A stretch of DNA of 64,000 nt from Pomacea canaliculata (taxonomy: Eukaryota > Mollusca > Gastropoda > Architaenioglossa > Ampullariidae): assembly GCF_003073045.1 (NCBI RefSeq), contig NC_037590.1:8157835-8221834 (forward strand), written 5' to 3'. This document shows, piece by piece, positions 25,621 to 40,600 of the stretch; position 1 is the first letter of the stretch; the number at the start of each line of letters is the position of its first letter. A program made the position numbers and the translations under genes. Under the pieces are notes generated by a model that did no database searches, had not been told where the DNA came from, and saw only the letters and a list, made by a program, of their open reading frames with translations.

Positions 25621-28600
25621 TCAAATGATTCTACAGATTCTTACACTGTCAAAAAGATAGGAAGAAAGCAGATAATCACATGAAGGTTTCATGTCTTTTT
25701 GCCTAGCTCCTAAAACAAGTCTGACACCACAACAACACTGAACACTAGACTGGATAATTTTTACCATGAATCTCTGGTTGACAGGATTGACTGGCATCTC
25801 TCTGGTACTTTGTAAAACCTCAAGGTCAGAGCGCAACAGATTCCAACGGGACTGAAGCCTTTGTTTCCGCAAAGCTTGTTGTTCAAACCTGTCATAAAGA
25901 GGAAAACACTACCTCTACTTTTTGATGGTATAGACTATGCAGACATACAAAAGCAGTTCATGCACATCTAAAGTATGGTGCATTAGCTGAAATATGGTTT
26001 TTTGTTGGAAACTTTTGTTTCTTTCTGACAGTAACATTTGTTTTTTTTTGGTACCAGATATAAAAGTAAAACAAATCATAGATGTAAAAAAAAAAATTTG
26101 CCTTTTTTGTTTGAATTACTAATTAAAAGTATGTTTTAATAAAATCTTACTATTACAGTTTTTAAATATTTGAAGATGTAAAGAGCACTATCTTTTGAGG
26201 ACAGATAACCCCTTAAGGTTGACATCATCTTTAAGCATATATTTGTTTTGTGTGATGAAAAAAGCAGAAACATGGAGTAGACAAACAATACCTTTCTTTC
26301 ATCAGCGCATCCAGACGCTGTTCAGCAGTTGAATGACCTGACAAGTGACCCTCATATCTAGTTTGAGCCCAGTATTTATCCAATGTTGGGAAGGATCTCA
26401 GTGTATATACAAACAGTCCTGATACATCGTTGGTTTCCCCAGCATCATTCACCTCTACTCCATTACCTGCACAATGTGAGGTGTTCTTAAATTCTACACC
26501 AGCCAGCACAAGAAATTTAATCACACCAAGGATACAACAAGTTATGCTTTTAAGTGTCAGAAAAATTACAATTGTTTATTCTTTCACTCACTACTGATTA
26601 TAGCAACTTTTCCTTCTCTTTTATGCTTTGGTCAATCAGAGTCAATAATCTTCATTCCATCTATTATTACATATAGCATCTTTCACCATTCTTCCAATAT
26701 ATTTTTATCATCATTCCAAAATCATATTGAAATGATGATGGACTAACAATGCTGGCTATAATTAATATAAAATTCATCACGATATCAGACAATGAGAGTT
26801 AATATTACATTGTGTAAGAACTTTTCTTCATCATCATTATCTTCTTTACTAAGGGATTAACTGACCCTTTACAAACAATAATTGTCCACATCCTCCAAAT
26901 GCCATAATGGGTTCCCATGGTGAAGCAAGATGGTATGTGGCAGGCAGTGATAGCTGACACACCTTAACACCTGTCTGAATGTCCTTCAGGTAGAGTCTAC
27001 CATCTTTCTGCACAACCACTGCCTATATGAAAAGCGAACAAAAGAGAACTTTAGAACATTATTTTCCAATTTCACAAATGTTTACTTATGTGCATGCAAC
27101 TATCTCTAGACAAGAATATTCCTTATAAGCAGCACATAATAAAACCATTAGGGCCTTTAATAAATGCTGATGACAAAGAACTTTACCAGCTGTGGAAGAT
27201 CTGGAACGTACTCCAGTAGGGTCTGAATCTCATCATCTGCTTCTGGCCTGCATTATAAATCTTAAGATAACACATACTTAAAAAAAAGGGAAAACCCTCA
27301 CTACACACCAACAGGCTTCAGTAGCCTTATTAGCTAACATTTTGCTTTGCATCTTGAAAACTTGGTGCATAATGCACCAAAAAGAATTCTATCTAATTTA
27401 TATGAAATACTCAGAATGACCATCATTCATGATCAAACATTTTTCACTTATGATACAACTAGAACAGAGTACACTTGTTCATTTCACATCATGCACTACA
27501 CAAATAAAAAAAATGCAAAAATGGCCAATGTACAAGTGCATGTAGTAGTAATAATACAGTCGTGTATCATTTAGAACATGCTTATCATTCACAGTGAAAG
27601 CTCACAATGAAACAAATCTCAAATGTAATGGTGCTTTGAAAGTCAATAATCTGCAATTCTTTACATGTTATTTTCACTGTTTCTGTCATCAGTTTGACCA
27701 CAAACTATAGGTCCGTGGTTTGATGGGAATGAAAGATCGAGGAGGTGTGTATTTGGGAAAACAAATTTGCAGCAAGAGAACATTTCATAATGCCTTCATG
27801 AAATACTCACATTTGTTCAATACAGACAGGTTGATCATGCGTCTCGTGACCAATGTCATACAGGTACTGGGTAGAGTCTTGGCACTGGGCCAGCAGATAG
27901 GTGGCACCCTGCTGTCCGTAGGGAGGATAATGCACTCTCGAAGTAGGGTAGATGGATGGGTCAACAAAATGCAGCATGCGTAGTGAACTTGTTGCAGATA
28001 TGTTGACAACTCCCCGCTGTATGCCTGTGAGGGCAAACATTTATTAGCATTAGATACAACATGTATGAATATATCACCACAGTTGTTAGCTTGTTAACTT
28101 GTTATTCCCAGTAATGCATGATTTTCCCATTTACTGCTGAATACATAATTATAATCACCAGTGTTGTAAAAATTATTTGATAATTGGGAATGAAGACAGC
28201 TTTATCTGTATTTATTTAACAACAATGAAGAAAGACCATAACAGAATGAGAGAAAGATCATAAGAAAATGATAAATGGAGAAAAACAAAGAGCAATTAGA
28301 CACTTACCAAGGTATAAGTCCCATATTACAACATTCCCGTTCTCCAAGCCTATTGCAATATGAGAAGTGCAGGATGAAATTGCAGAAGCAGTTATATTGC
28401 AGGAAAAGGGCCATACAACATCTGGTTTGTGTTCTAAATCTGTGTGATCAGAAGAAAAATGTCTTGCAATTCCTTACTGGCAATGTACTTTTTCTTCAGT
28501 TCATGAAATAAAAAAAGTTATTTTATGGAGGGGAATTGGATTGCCAAGTGGTTACAGCAATTGCATCCAATGCCACAGATGTGCTCTAGCTGATTCAAAC

Positions 28601-31600
28601 CCATGTGGTGCATCATACTTCCAGCAGTTCAATGGCTGCCTGATCCCTAAGTGGGATCTAGAAGGAAAGATATCAAAGGAGAGCTGTGCACCGTTCTCAC
28701 ACACACATACAAAAACAACCAAAAACACACTGGCCCTGAGAAAAGTGGGTTCTCTAAAACCACTTCCCAATGACCAAAATTTAGAGGACTACCATACTTG
28801 TTAACATTTTTTCATTCTATATTAAATAAATCCAAAGTCCCAAGGACTAAACTAAAACTATATATAAACATTTATATAATCATACAACTAACTGAAGGCT
28901 TCTTCATTTGGGGCAAACTGTACTAGCTTTGCCATATAAGAAGCACCCTAGACAGTATGAAAAGTTCATGCAAATGTGTTCTTACATTAATAAAATCATT
29001 AGATTCAATGTTGATTAAAAAGATTTAGTAAAAGTCTGCTAAAACTAAATATCGGTGAAGACTAAGGAATGAACATAAAACATTAGATAAATGGAGAGAA
29101 GTGTAACTTTGACAATGTTAGACAGGAGAAGAACCTACTCACAATGAGCATTATTTTCACATCCTAACCTAAACAGACTAAAATCAGACTTCCATTTACA
29201 AAAAAGCAAAACAAAACCAATAGATATTGTTTAAACACACCTTTTGAAGATTTCAGAAGGGAGAACTGAAGCAAATGTTTGCTTCCTGACCACCACACTG
29301 CAACACTACATGGCTGATCTGTTATGTAGAGAAATTAACCACAAATGAATGAATGTGATCACAAAAGAAGGTAAAATAGTGTGATATTTTCTGCTGTAGC
29401 TATTAAAGGCAGCCACATATACTTGACTGTATCATGAAGTTGCAGAGAAAATCTACAAGAAGGATTTCCTTTAACTTTATTGAATTAAATGAAATAAAAT
29501 TTACAAATTCACAAAAATAGAATCAGAACTACTGGCAATATTATTATGCATCAATAGGTCATCTGTAAATTTACGAAAATAGACTGCCCCCACAAGTTAA
29601 ATGGAATGGAATGCAGGGTAGGTCTTATTCGAACCTACATATTTCAGTATGGATAATTTTCTTTAATAACTGTTATCAGCATTACAGCAATGATATTAAT
29701 GATCTAATCTTTTTTGTTTATAATATTTATAATATATGAATGCTTTTCATATCTTCAATAAAAAAATTTTTGTTGCTTTTTCCTGTGGACAGTGAATTTC
29801 AATAGCTTTCAAATTGATCCACAGTTCATTTACTCAACAAAATTTATTGATAACAAAAAAATATTGATTTATGAGACAGAGTAACTTAATTTAAAGCAAA
29901 CAGAAAATACAAAGGTAAAAGAGAAAAAACTTAACAAATGGATAAAACTGTAACTGATCAATGAGCTGATGTCATTTGTGGCGGAAACACAACAAATTAT
30001 AAATATAGTAAAGATACAAAAACAATATAAGGATGCTTGTGCTCATAATTCTCCAGCTGCTTGCTGAAACTCTCAGCAACAACAAAACATAAGAAAACAT
30101 GGGTAAGGTATTTCTTTAAATGCAAACTCAAAGGTCACACAAGACAGCAGAATGATATGTTAAAGTTGAACATTGGATAAAGCTGATAATCTGCATGGAA
30201 ACGAAGGTGAGATAAATTTTTTTTTTTTTTTGAGCCCAGATTCCACTTGATTGAATTCTTTCTCATTTTTGCAAGCAGGATCCTCAGGTTCTGAATTCCA
30301 AAAAGTTGTACTCTTCACAATGATTTTCATACTGTTTTCAACTCCAATTTTGGTCTACTCTCCTAGCCGGTACACACTAGAATGTTCTGATCAAAAACAA
30401 TCTAGGATCTAGTCTGTCGATATAAACAGATTTCAAATGGTAAATGGTAAAAGCTGGTAAACTCATTATGACTGCCAGAGACATGTTTGATCCCTGTCCT
30501 CTACTTATCTATGACTATGCGCACCACCTTACTTCATAATCTTTGCAATTTTCAATATTTTATGGGACAGTTTTTGTTATATTGTGTCTTAAGTGACAAA
30601 GGAGAAAAATGAAAAGAACATATATATATAAAATAACAACTTTCCATTTGTGGGATTCTTGTCAAGACCTATCACTTCTTCATGCTCCACTGTTGACTCT
30701 GCAATCATTTATTTCTTAATGCTTTTGTTGAGTTTGTAAAAATAAAGTGTTTCATAATATTTTGACACCAAACAACTCCTCTCACTTTTCCCACACATTA
30801 GTAATTAGGCATGGACTCTCTCACCCAATATCTCCTCTACTAATCTAAAAGTAAAAAAACTAATTAAGATATAAACATGAATACATTATTTAGCCTTAGC
30901 AAAACAGATAATAGTTAATCTAAAAAGATTAATAATGAAGTCAGGATATGAAGTAAGAGATAAATGGTGATTTCAAGCAAAGCATAAAACTGCAAAGCAA
31001 TAGGTGCCTGTCTCTATGAAAACTCTGCTTAATTTCGAACGCAGCGAGGAGAAATTTGGCTGATTCTTCAGTTTTTGTGCAAATTATCTCTGCATGTTAC
31101 AAAGCAGGTAAAAAAAGATGCAAACACGGAAGGTAAAACAATTTTGTCTATTCACATACTGAATAGCATGACAGAGTGAAAAGAAAACTGGCAAGAGGAT
31201 ATTAAAGACTTCATATGAAGGAATGAAGGAAAAGAAAGTCTACTTTTATTGTCATATTCTAAGATTTAGCGACATCTGGTTTTTAAATATCTAATGTTTG
31301 GTATGTTGATATGCAATGAGGCTGGCTTGCCTTAATTACACCCTAAATCTGTCTTTGTGGGAGGAGGGAGCTGTAGAACACACAATTTAACTTTGGCCCA
31401 TGGATACATGAATGTAGGTTTAGAGTGCAAAGATCAGTGAAAGAAAGGAAAAGCAAAGTGTTTTAAGTATGCAGCGTTTATTTGCAAAAGAGAAGGGAGT
31501 AACCATAAAATCGCTTTGAAGCAGGCACCAATAAAAATACATGTGTGTGTGTGCGCACACACTTGTATAAACATAAGAATGCATGCTGTTTTCACCTCCT

Positions 31601-34600
31601 TTTTTTTGTTGAAGTTTGCCTGTCTTCTCTTTAAAAGGAGTTTCTTCCTCATCTTCATCTGGAATAACCCAAACTGATGTGCAAGTATCAGCTGACTGTT
31701 TGCAACTCAGCAAACAGATTTACATCCCTCAGCTGAAAAACTATAATCAACCCTCTACATCCATGGGCTGAAATTAGAGTGATAGGTTAGGGTTTGGGTT
31801 GTGTTATTTGACTCTTTAAGTTAGTTTAGGGTTAAGTGGAAAAAAACAAAACAAACCTCCACCTGGAAACCTCCCATGTAACCTGCCGGTCCCAAGCCCA
31901 GATGAAGGAGGAGGGTTGAGCATTGGGCTAGCAACCCTATCCCATAAAACAACCCCTGCTACAGAAACTGCAACTACAAAACTACCACAACGAGAGCGTG
32001 GATGGGATGAGGGGCCTATGACGAATGTTGGCGAAAGCCTTTGGGAAGCCATCTCGCCAACCCATCTTCTCACGGTCAAGGCGAAAACCAGGATAGGGAC
32101 CTGGAACATCAGAACCCTATATTCTTCTTGTTCATAATCGCCTCCATTGGAGCATAGGGCTGCAAGAACCCTATATGAGAGAAGGAAATCAGCTCAGGTA
32201 GCCCATGAGATGAAGACTTATGGATTCAGGCTCCTTGGCCTGCGCGAGACCACGTGGAATGGCAGTGGCTAAACCAGACTTTTGTCAGGGGAGACTGTCA
32301 TCTACTCAGGACACGAAGACTCTGACTATGACCACACCCAAGGAGTAGCTGTACTAATGACACCAGAGGCTGCAAGGGCGCTAATAGCATGGGAACCAAT
32401 TTCCCCACGACTCATGTCAGCTTGGATCAACTCCGAAAGGATGAGCACAATCATAGGTCCTATGCACCTACCAATGCAGCTAAAGAAGAGGAGAAGTGCT
32501 GGTTGATCGTACTCCAAAACAAGACCTGAAAATTATCATGGGTGGCATGAATGCCAAAGTTGGAGATGACAACACAGGCAAAGAACACATAATGGGAAAG
32601 CATTGTGTGCAACCACAATGAGAATGGTAAGCTGTTCCCAGACTTCTGTCTGTTCAATGACCTTGTAGTTGGAGGCACAGTCTTTCCACACCATTCACAA
32701 AACCTTCTGGACTTCACCAGATGGAAATAAAGAAAACCAAATTGACTACATCACCATCAATCACCAGTTTAGAAGGGGATCTGCTGGGTCAAGGTAAGGA
32801 GTGGTGCAGATGCAGCCTCAGACGTGCGTGTGGCAAGATAAAGCTGAGGTCCTTCCATGACTCATCGGATAGTCTGCACCAAAAATTCTGAGCAGTTTCT
32901 TAGAGACCACAGAGAGCAAGAAGAATTCAACTGTTAAATCAAAAACAGGTTTGAAGCACTGGAGGGACTTCTTGAAAAAACAGTGGCCAACCACTGGATA
33001 GGATTAGAAGAGATCCAGAAGACTACCTGTGCACGCGTTGTGGGAAAGAAAGAGAAACAGCACAAGGAATGGTTGACCTTAGGGACACGGAATAAAACAG
33101 AGGAAAGGAAAGAGATGATGCAGAAGATCAACCAATGTCAAAACCAGCAGGAGAAAGAAGAGCTCAGAGCAAAGTACTAGGAGACGAACCAAAGATGTGA
33201 AGAAGAGTGCAAGAGGCGACAAGAGACAGTTCGTATACAGTATGACAGAAGAGGGAGAACAAACAGCTGGGCAAAACAACATGAAGAGACTACACAAATT
33301 TACAAAAACTCTGTCAGGAAGGAAGAACACAAACACGTGCAGGCCAGTAAAGAAAAAGTAAAAACAAAATTAGACATTACAATCTTCCAAACAGCCAGTG
33401 TATGTTAAACAAAATTTAGTGCTAAACAAAAGACAACACAGAAGTGGTGTATGTTTATCAAATGAAGCATAAAATGAATCTCACCTTTCTGTCCAGTAGA
33501 CAGATCTCCCGGTAATGATATCCGACCTGGATTCAGAAAATGGAACGTTGCTTCCATGACTGAGTGTTGTGTTTGTGTGTCTTCCTGGGGCAGGTACTTG
33601 ATGAGGTTGCTGTGCATGTGTTGGAATGTAGAATCCCGTGAATGAAGGTGGGCAGCAGACATGATGTGCATCTGACCGGTTCCTAGTACTTCTCCTGTGT
33701 CTGCTTTCTGAGCCAATGAAAACGTACTGGTAGACACTGTGGCTGAAAATCAAGGATCTATTTGTGTGTACTGTGTTTCTGAAATAATCATCATACACAT
33801 CTGTTTAATCACATTTGGAAAATAATTTTAAATGTCTGCTTAAATAGTCTAGCGAAATGTATGCATATGTGTGTATGTTTGAAAATATGTATACATAGGG
33901 TGGTATATAAAAAACTGGCCCATCTCCTGCAATGACATCTGTGTGTATCTGAAGCCATAAATATAAATATAATATTTACATGCTTACTGCAAATAAAAAA
34001 CTATAATGGCAAATAAAGGATTCTCTGTAGAAAAATAGTGTAAGAAGTCCACAATGTGAAAGATCAATATAAGAAGAGCCTGGATTGCCTTTTGCATATA
34101 CTGAACAATAAAGTTTTTTATTACAGAAATAAAATAGCTTAAGGGTTACCTGAATATGGAGCCAGTGGCTTGACTTTCAGCACCAGATTAGGTGAAGTGA
34201 ACTTAACAGCTGCTTGAGTTTTTATTAAAGAAGGGGAGAGTGCAAGCTGCTGTTCCAACCTACCCTGGAAATATGATGATTATTTCCATTAATCAGTTCT
34301 TACTACATCCTTCATTCTTTATTGAAAGAAAAAAACTTTCATGCTCGTAATTAATTGATATGTTATATAGAGCAGTGGTGTAGAAACCAGGGGGAAGGGG
34401 GGAAGTGTCCACTCAAAAAGGACACTGAGGAGGAAAGTATGCGAACATCATTCACTGTCAAAATGGAGTTCTCCCCACCATTAAAGCAGAGCATCTTCCT
34501 ACACCACTCGACAGTGACTTTTTAAAAACCAAGTTCAGACAATGGGTACAAAGTTCACAAGAACACAAGCATATTGACTCATGTTTCAGTTTAAATCACT

Positions 34601-37600
34601 AATATATATTACACATATTTTCAAAAAAAAGATAAGTAGGAAACTAAACAAAAACAAATTTTCACTGGGCTTATTCGAATGATTTTTTTCTGGTCTGTCT
34701 CATGCATGCATGGCTCTTAATATGTCATCATGTGTATACTTGCATGCTGATTTTGGCCGGTCTGTATAAATGCTATTTGTATTTTGTATCTTTATACATG
34801 AATTTGTAAATCTCCATGAGCATTCTAGGAAAGAGAGTTCTTCATTATTATTAGTAGTAGTTGTATTAATAGAAGTAATGACTTTGAATCACTTATAATT
34901 AAACTTAATGATGAAGACTGTAACACAAGTCTCCTAAATTAATAAAAAAATTAAAGAATCATGACACAATATCTTCATGGTACTCTTCTGTAAAAATAAA
35001 TATTTGATGGATAAGAGAAAGATAAGAATTATGGGACAGTCTGACTGAAAATAAAGAGAATGTTAGACAGCATGAATTAAGGATAAAAGACTGACCCACC
35101 AAAGACAAGTTTAACAAAAAAAAAAAAAAAAAACACTTCAAATTATTCACATCCACTACATAGTCTTGATCCTCTCTCCATTTATCGAAGAATATTTTCA
35201 ATTCAAAATACAACATAGACTGTAAAGCTGTTCTAGCTAAGGCTTTAAGGATCATTGAAACAACTACATTTCAAACACATTTCTGAATTCTCAAACTGAA
35301 TTATTATAAAGGCATTACCAACATGGATCTATAAGCAATAGCTTGACTAAAGCGGACTAACAGTCAAAGATTGGGGAAAAAGTTTATGGATAGATCTATA
35401 CATCTCTTGCTTGGATAATTGAAAAAAACAAAATATTGCTTGAAGCAGCATTTTTTTTTTTTTGTTACATTTATCAAGGTTCTCTATTTTCTGCAATAGA
35501 CTAAAAAAAAAAAACCTGTTGAACACATGGTTTGGGACATTATACATATACATATATACATATACACACAGAGATCCTGAACATTAAAAAAATCATGTAA
35601 TAATATCGAACATTTGACCTAACTGGCATAACTAAAAAAAAAAAATTAGATTCAATATATATATACACACAAAAAGAATAACATGCGCACACACATTAAG
35701 AAAGGTTTACTTTGTTTGTATGCCTCCTCTTCATCAAGTCAGAGAAACAATGTGTTCTTTAAATTAGAGTTAAAATAACTCATGTTCATAGAAATGGTAC
35801 ATGTTAAGACACAAATATATGCACAACTTAAGACAGCCTTCAGTTTTGCCATCTCACAGTTTCTCTTATTGTGTATGTGTGCTCCCACAAAGTAAATCGT
35901 CTTTTATTCTTATCTATCATGAGTTAATAAAAACCCTTTAAATGTCATGACTTTTAGTAGTTAAAAATATTTCACTGCCAAAAAAGAATATTTTGATTCT
36001 ATCTGAAAGACTATTTCCCACAGATACAAGAATATGTAACTAAAATAGACTGCGATCTAGGGGGCACATGCATTTTGGCTACTCTTACAGGTGATTTTGC
36101 TTTCTTTGAAGTAAACCTGCCAGGTCTGTTCTTTGATGCCTGCCAACCATATACAAGTTGCATTAAAGAAAATCAACAAACCATTGTCAGTTTTAAGGAT
36201 TTTTGTTTTGAAAATGCAGTTATTTAAGGATTAAACTTTTTTTTTTACTAAAGATCAAAAGAGACAGAAATTGCATTAGAAATGTAATTTCCATAGGTGT
36301 ATCATAATTATTTTAATTTTCTCAGCAAGAGTGTGTATTACAAAATAATCTAAAGCATGCAAATATAAATTTTTTTATGTGTGCAATACAACAGTGTAGT
36401 ATTCCTACCAATGTTCACCCATATTTCCTTCTAACCTTTGTCCCCTGATTGTTATTAGTCTATCTGTCTATCTAGCCACTCAGTCTAATAAAGTTAGCAC
36501 AAATTTTTGACTCTTAATAAACCACTGATAAATGAAATCCCCTTCTCATAAAAGTCATAAACAAAATTGTACATACACTAATGTTCATGCACAATAAAAC
36601 TTATTTGTGAAAAAGGTAAACAGCCTGCAAACTTGATATCAACAGTAAACTGTAATTTATAGCTTTGAATACAACCAGCTAGAAGTAAAAGCTTATAAAC
36701 TGACCCATGCCATGGTAAGCAACCTAGCTGCTATAACTTACCTATCTATATTACAGGTAATCATATCATCATTGCTCTTTTTGTGATATGCATGTCTAAC
36801 ATAGACACACCCACACAGTCTCAAAAAATACATTAGCACATTTGGATTCTTTATCTGTCACATGTTTTTGATGTTAAAGTTTTCTCTTTAGCACTGATGG
36901 ATAGTCCACATATATAATTGACAATCATTTAAATAAGAGGATAACCATGGAAGTTTAATAAATAATGAGCAGGGTTTGCTAAAAGTTACTGGTGAACTGA
37001 GAATGGGAAAATGGTGCAAAGGAGCCTGATACATGAGTTTTATACATTTAAAAAAGTGTGTACATGTATAATATGGTGCCAGTGGTCAACACAATCGATC
37101 TGAATTTGGCGAATTGCAACTGCTACCTGTATTTCTATTACAGTTATAGTTAATGAGTAACTTTTTTTCAGGGAAGATTTTATGTATTGCCATCTTTAGG
37201 ATAAAATATCACAAGACTTCAAGCTTTCACACTACTGTACACCCAAATAAACTATATAAGAAAGAGTGTATTGGTTGTACAAAAAGTTCTTGTTTTTACC
37301 TCAGGCTTCTTGCCTTCTTCAGCAAAATGACTTGTTGCTAATTCCATTGATGTCATGGCAAAACTTTCCTCCTTGAATACACACAGAAAAAATGGTGCAA
37401 GCAAAAGTTGTTAATGATACATCAATAAACCCCTAAAAACGCAGATTAATTTCAAAAGTTTTTACATAATTACAGCATTGTTTTGCTTCTTCAATATTGC
37501 AGATATTTCATTGTATGATCCCAACACCAACACAAGTTTGCTGAGACCGACTCACCGAACCCCTAGGATTCGATCGAACTCCTGTTAAGAACCACTGCTC

Positions 37601-40600
37601 TAAAGTGTACAGTATACAGCATCAATAGAATGCAATGATTTGAACAAGATTAAGAGTAAGTCATCACAATACATTTTACTGATATCAAATGCTGTCACTT
37701 TCACTTTCACATAAACCCCTTCTGAAATAAAATACTGTCATGCTATTTCTTTCATAAACAAACCTACACTATCTTTTCTCAACCTATTTTTTATGATGTT
37801 TTCATCAGATTATGGATGTGAAAGATGGTTGTATAAAATTTATAAAGTTATAAAAAGTAATTTTTTTTATGATACATTTGTCAATGTTTACTTTTATTAG
37901 AAATACATAAGCATTAATTTAGCTTACAGTATCTTTCAAAACTCTCTCTTTATTAAACTGGATATCGGATGTCTCAAGCTCTTTAATCCAAAGCTCACGT
38001 GGTATTCTGTGTACCTCAAGCCAGGTATCATTTGTGTCATCTGCAAAACGTTGAAGGAAAAAAAAGGATATTCTAAAACAAACTAAAGAAATGATAAATA
38101 GAAGAAACTACATGTATCTGTAAGAATTAGCTATATAATGTTATATGTGTTCAAGAACTGCTTTTTTAATTATGACTCCGACAAGAGCACTTTAAATATT
38201 AGATATTTTAAACAATCATATATAACATTTTGTTTTACACTTAGTACAACAAAGTAAAACAATAATCTATCCCATTCAGCTCACTAATACAGTTACAACT
38301 CTTCAAAATAGAAACAAAGCTCGAAATGCAACTTATCAGTCACCAAGATACAAAATAATGTTTTTCCTTTATTGTGTCATAGACAATTATTATAGCATAA
38401 TTAATGTTAATTATAACATTACGGTAACTCTAGGCTGTACTTTTAAACTCTAGCTTTTCCAACACAGACTATTTAAAAAAAAATGTACATTGCATACTTT
38501 CGAACACTACACCCACATAGTCACCCTCCAGGGAGGCATGAACAGCACTTGCTAGCAGCTTTGGAACAACTTCCTGCAATGCATTAATACTAAAATTTTA
38601 AGCAAAAAACTCTTATTCCATGCTTATTCTACTATAGAAAATTTAACATTCTATGAAAGGGAACAGTGCTAGTTTCTTTTATACAGCATTATAGTACATA
38701 TTTCAATATTTAATTCAAAAGTGCACATTATGACAATGAAGTTGAAATGGCAACATAATATGGATGATCACATGACAAAATAAATATTTATATATTTAAG
38801 GATGTATGCACTACATATGCAGAAATATCTTTTCTGAATACTATAATCTGTTAAAAAAAAAAAGAGAGAAGAAGCAACAAATATATTTTCTTTAAAAGAC
38901 CACAGGAATTCTCACCTCTTTTTCAAATGAACTTTGGTGAATAAATACAGAATAATTAAAAACCTGAATGTACTCAGGTATAACCTAATGAAAATTAAAT
39001 GGAATGCTATATTTATTTTCCAGTTTAATGTAATGCAGCCTCTTTTGCATGTAGGAACAAACAATAGAACATAATTAAGAAAAATGTTTTAAAAACTAAA
39101 TTGGAAGTAGACAACCAGGAACTTTGAAAAGAAGCAGTTAAGGAAATAAGAACAGCCAATTTCAAGGCATATTCCATCATCATCACCATTGTCACAGCAA
39201 TAGAACAAACATGCAAAATAAGATGCTAGTATGATTAGTATGCAGCAAAAGATTTACAACAATTCCAATACCCAAAAAGTATAAATAGTGGATGAAACTT
39301 TAACTGACTATTTCTAAAGCCTTTTTCTTACGAACATCGTTGGCAAAATATCTACCACTTCCTGCATGTAATGAAAATAATTGTTAACTACCTTATTAAA
39401 AATTTACATATCAGCTTATGCTGTTTTAAATTTAAAATGAAAAAGGGAAATTTAAAAGTAAAACATAAAAATTATACAGGAAAGTGTAGGCATGGTTAGT
39501 GAGCACTATGTCGGCATCAGATAATAAACCGTTGTTTTAGTTTTTTTGTTATTGCCCTTTGACTAATTTTCTGTAGATGACACAGTTGGCAGCATGAGAC
39601 AAGATCTGAACATAGAATTTTATGATCCTCATGGTATTGATGTCAAGTGCTTGACTAACATGCTATTAAATCATCTTAAAATGAGCAAGGAATATAAAAA
39701 GGATATAATAGTTAGAAAGGTGTAGAAAAGAAGTGAAAAATGGTTACTTACAGAATTATTAAAAACCTTGGCTAAGAAAATGAAGTTGCTTGCAAATAAA
39801 AAATCCTAGCGATTGCTGAAAGAAAAAAAGTCATTTGTTATGAATGTTCTTTATTTTCCTTGTTTATTTTGTTTAGTTATAAGTTTGTGTATTTCAAGGG
39901 ACAATTTCCCACCTTTTTAATTGTAATTTTATTAAAAGAACTTAATGAAGAGTTGAGATCTTCACTGTAATCGATTACCAAATCTATATACCTCTACCCT
40001 CCTCTCCCACTACACATGTACACATATACAAAAAATATTACCCATGTCATCCAAAGTGACTATAAGATATGTTGAGATGGAAGCAAAGTTAAGAAAGTTA
40101 TAGGCATAAATTCGTGTAATTTCTGCTCCATTTTCTTCCCAAATGCCGACAGTCTGTTGGTTGTGGGAACTGACTACAGCAAACCCATTTGGTAGTCCAA
40201 TAAAAATATAGTTGCCATCCTTGGAGTTGGTAAGTGCAGTCACCTTGCCATGCACCTGTATACAGCAAATGTATATGAGATGTGTACTGACAGAAAAATT
40301 TTGCTACACTACTACGAGATAAAATTGTATACTGTAAACAATTTTACTAACCTGCAACTTGATTGGTTGATCGTATTTTGGAGGTCTCACTTTTCTCTCC
40401 AGTTCGAGGCGTTTTATTTCTTTTTCTTGAACTATCTCCCAAACATCGGAAAACAATTGATTCATAACATTATTTATCATTCGATAGGGCTGTGGAAGAA
40501 CGTCCCGCAGTTGATCGGGGTCTTGCAGGTAATCATCCTCATTCTCTTCAGACATCCTACTAATGGATGGTGGTGTAAGAGAAACATTTTTCCGAATATA

